Assembly (NCBI RefSeq): GCF_900100275.1
Contig: NZ_FNET01000001.1
Location: 992,001 to 1,056,000 of the forward strand
Origin: Lentzea albidocapillata subsp. violacea
GTDB taxonomy: Bacteria > Actinomycetota > Actinomycetes > Mycobacteriales > Pseudonocardiaceae
Direction of reading: 5' to 3'
Length of the DNA: 64,000 nucleotides
Shown here piece by piece: positions 63,958 to 64,000 of this stretch (position 1 is the stretch's first letter; the number at the start of each line of letters is the position of its first letter). Under the pieces are notes generated by a model. It ran no database searches and was not told where the DNA came from. It saw only the letters and a program-made list of their open reading frames with translations. A program made the position numbers and the translations under genes.

Positions 63958-64000
63958 CTAGTCCAACTCGGTCGCCAGCCCGCGGATCAACCTGGCCAGC
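63958..64000 (-). CDS. C-terminal end of a gene running off the window
   Basis: The last 13 codons on the minus strand read LARLIRGLATELD and end in TAG at 63958. Too short to identify; may equally be chance. Confidence 0.2.
   Translation of the reverse strand, partial: LARLIRGLATELD

Overview
The window is high-GC DNA with GTG starts, ATGA/GTGA start-stop overlaps, and families typical of filamentous actinomycetes: SARP and LAL regulators, XRE-DUF5753 regulators, BTAD/NACHT proteins and secreted S1/S8 proteases. A Pseudonocardiales-type soil actinomycete (Lentzea, Saccharothrix or Amycolatopsis-like) is the best inference; nothing seen fixes the genus.

Layout. 0.5-3.5 kb: a candidate defence protein (DUF4297/Cap4-like nuclease, NB-ARC NTPase, TPR). 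3.5-6 kb: remnants of transposases and a serine recombinase, including an in-frame chimera of IS30 transposase with recombinase. 6.1-8.3 kb: HxlR/TfoX pair, a truncated NTF2-like gene and a secreted trypsin-like protease. 8.5-12.5 kb: AbrB-like gene with an internally deleted tyrosine integrase, an XRE-DUF5753 regulator, and an ATPase-kinase pair. 12.5-14 kb: a damaged radical SAM/SPASM gene and an unknown gene. 14.1-24.4 kb (all minus strand): a propane-type soluble diiron monooxygenase operon (prmA-prmB-prmC-prmD, amidohydrolase, DUF59, alcohol dehydrogenase, GroEL-like chaperonin, Nramp transporter, small membrane protein), with a divergent MimR/AcoR-like activator at 24.6-26.4 kb. 26.5-28.6 kb: mobile-element remnants. 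28.9-33 kb: carboxylesterase, MDR oxidoreductase, NTF2-like protein and AraC regulator. 33-35.3 kb: two YjbR-like genes (one with an in-frame stop) and rarA. 35.5-38 kb: HIT protein and a methyltransferase lying between IS21 fragments, then another recombinase remnant. 38.2-41.6 kb: Stv-like protein, truncated NB-ARC gene abutting a sigma-factor stub, and a four-domain cold-shock protein. 41.9-46.3 kb: a second kinase paralogue, a SARP-NACHT-membrane fusion and a small secreted protein. 46.4-57.2 kb: two LAL regulators, each divergent from a subtilisin-P-domain protease, with a trypsin-Ig protease between. 57.4-62.7 kb: a secreted M15-like peptidase, then a membrane protein overlapping a 1228-residue TPR-CHAT protease gene. 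The right end carries a broken IS3 element.

How the genes work together. The monooxygenase module is self-contained: hydroxylase, coupling protein, reductase, an alcohol dehydrogenase for the product, an assembly chaperonin, an Fe-S/metal assembly factor and a divalent metal transporter that could feed the diiron centre, all under one divergent activator. The two LAL-protease pairs look like duplicated inducible secretion modules. Three signalling or effector proteins (DUF4297-NB-ARC-TPR, CHAT-TPR with membrane partner, SARP-NACHT-TM) and a truncated NB-ARC gene sit among recombination remnants, a layout common for bacterial conflict systems. Three copies of an approximately 75-85 bp sequence lie just downstream of decayed serine recombinases, and integrase 3' ends recur at 9.7 and 41.6 kb, pointing to repeated integration and decay of related elements.
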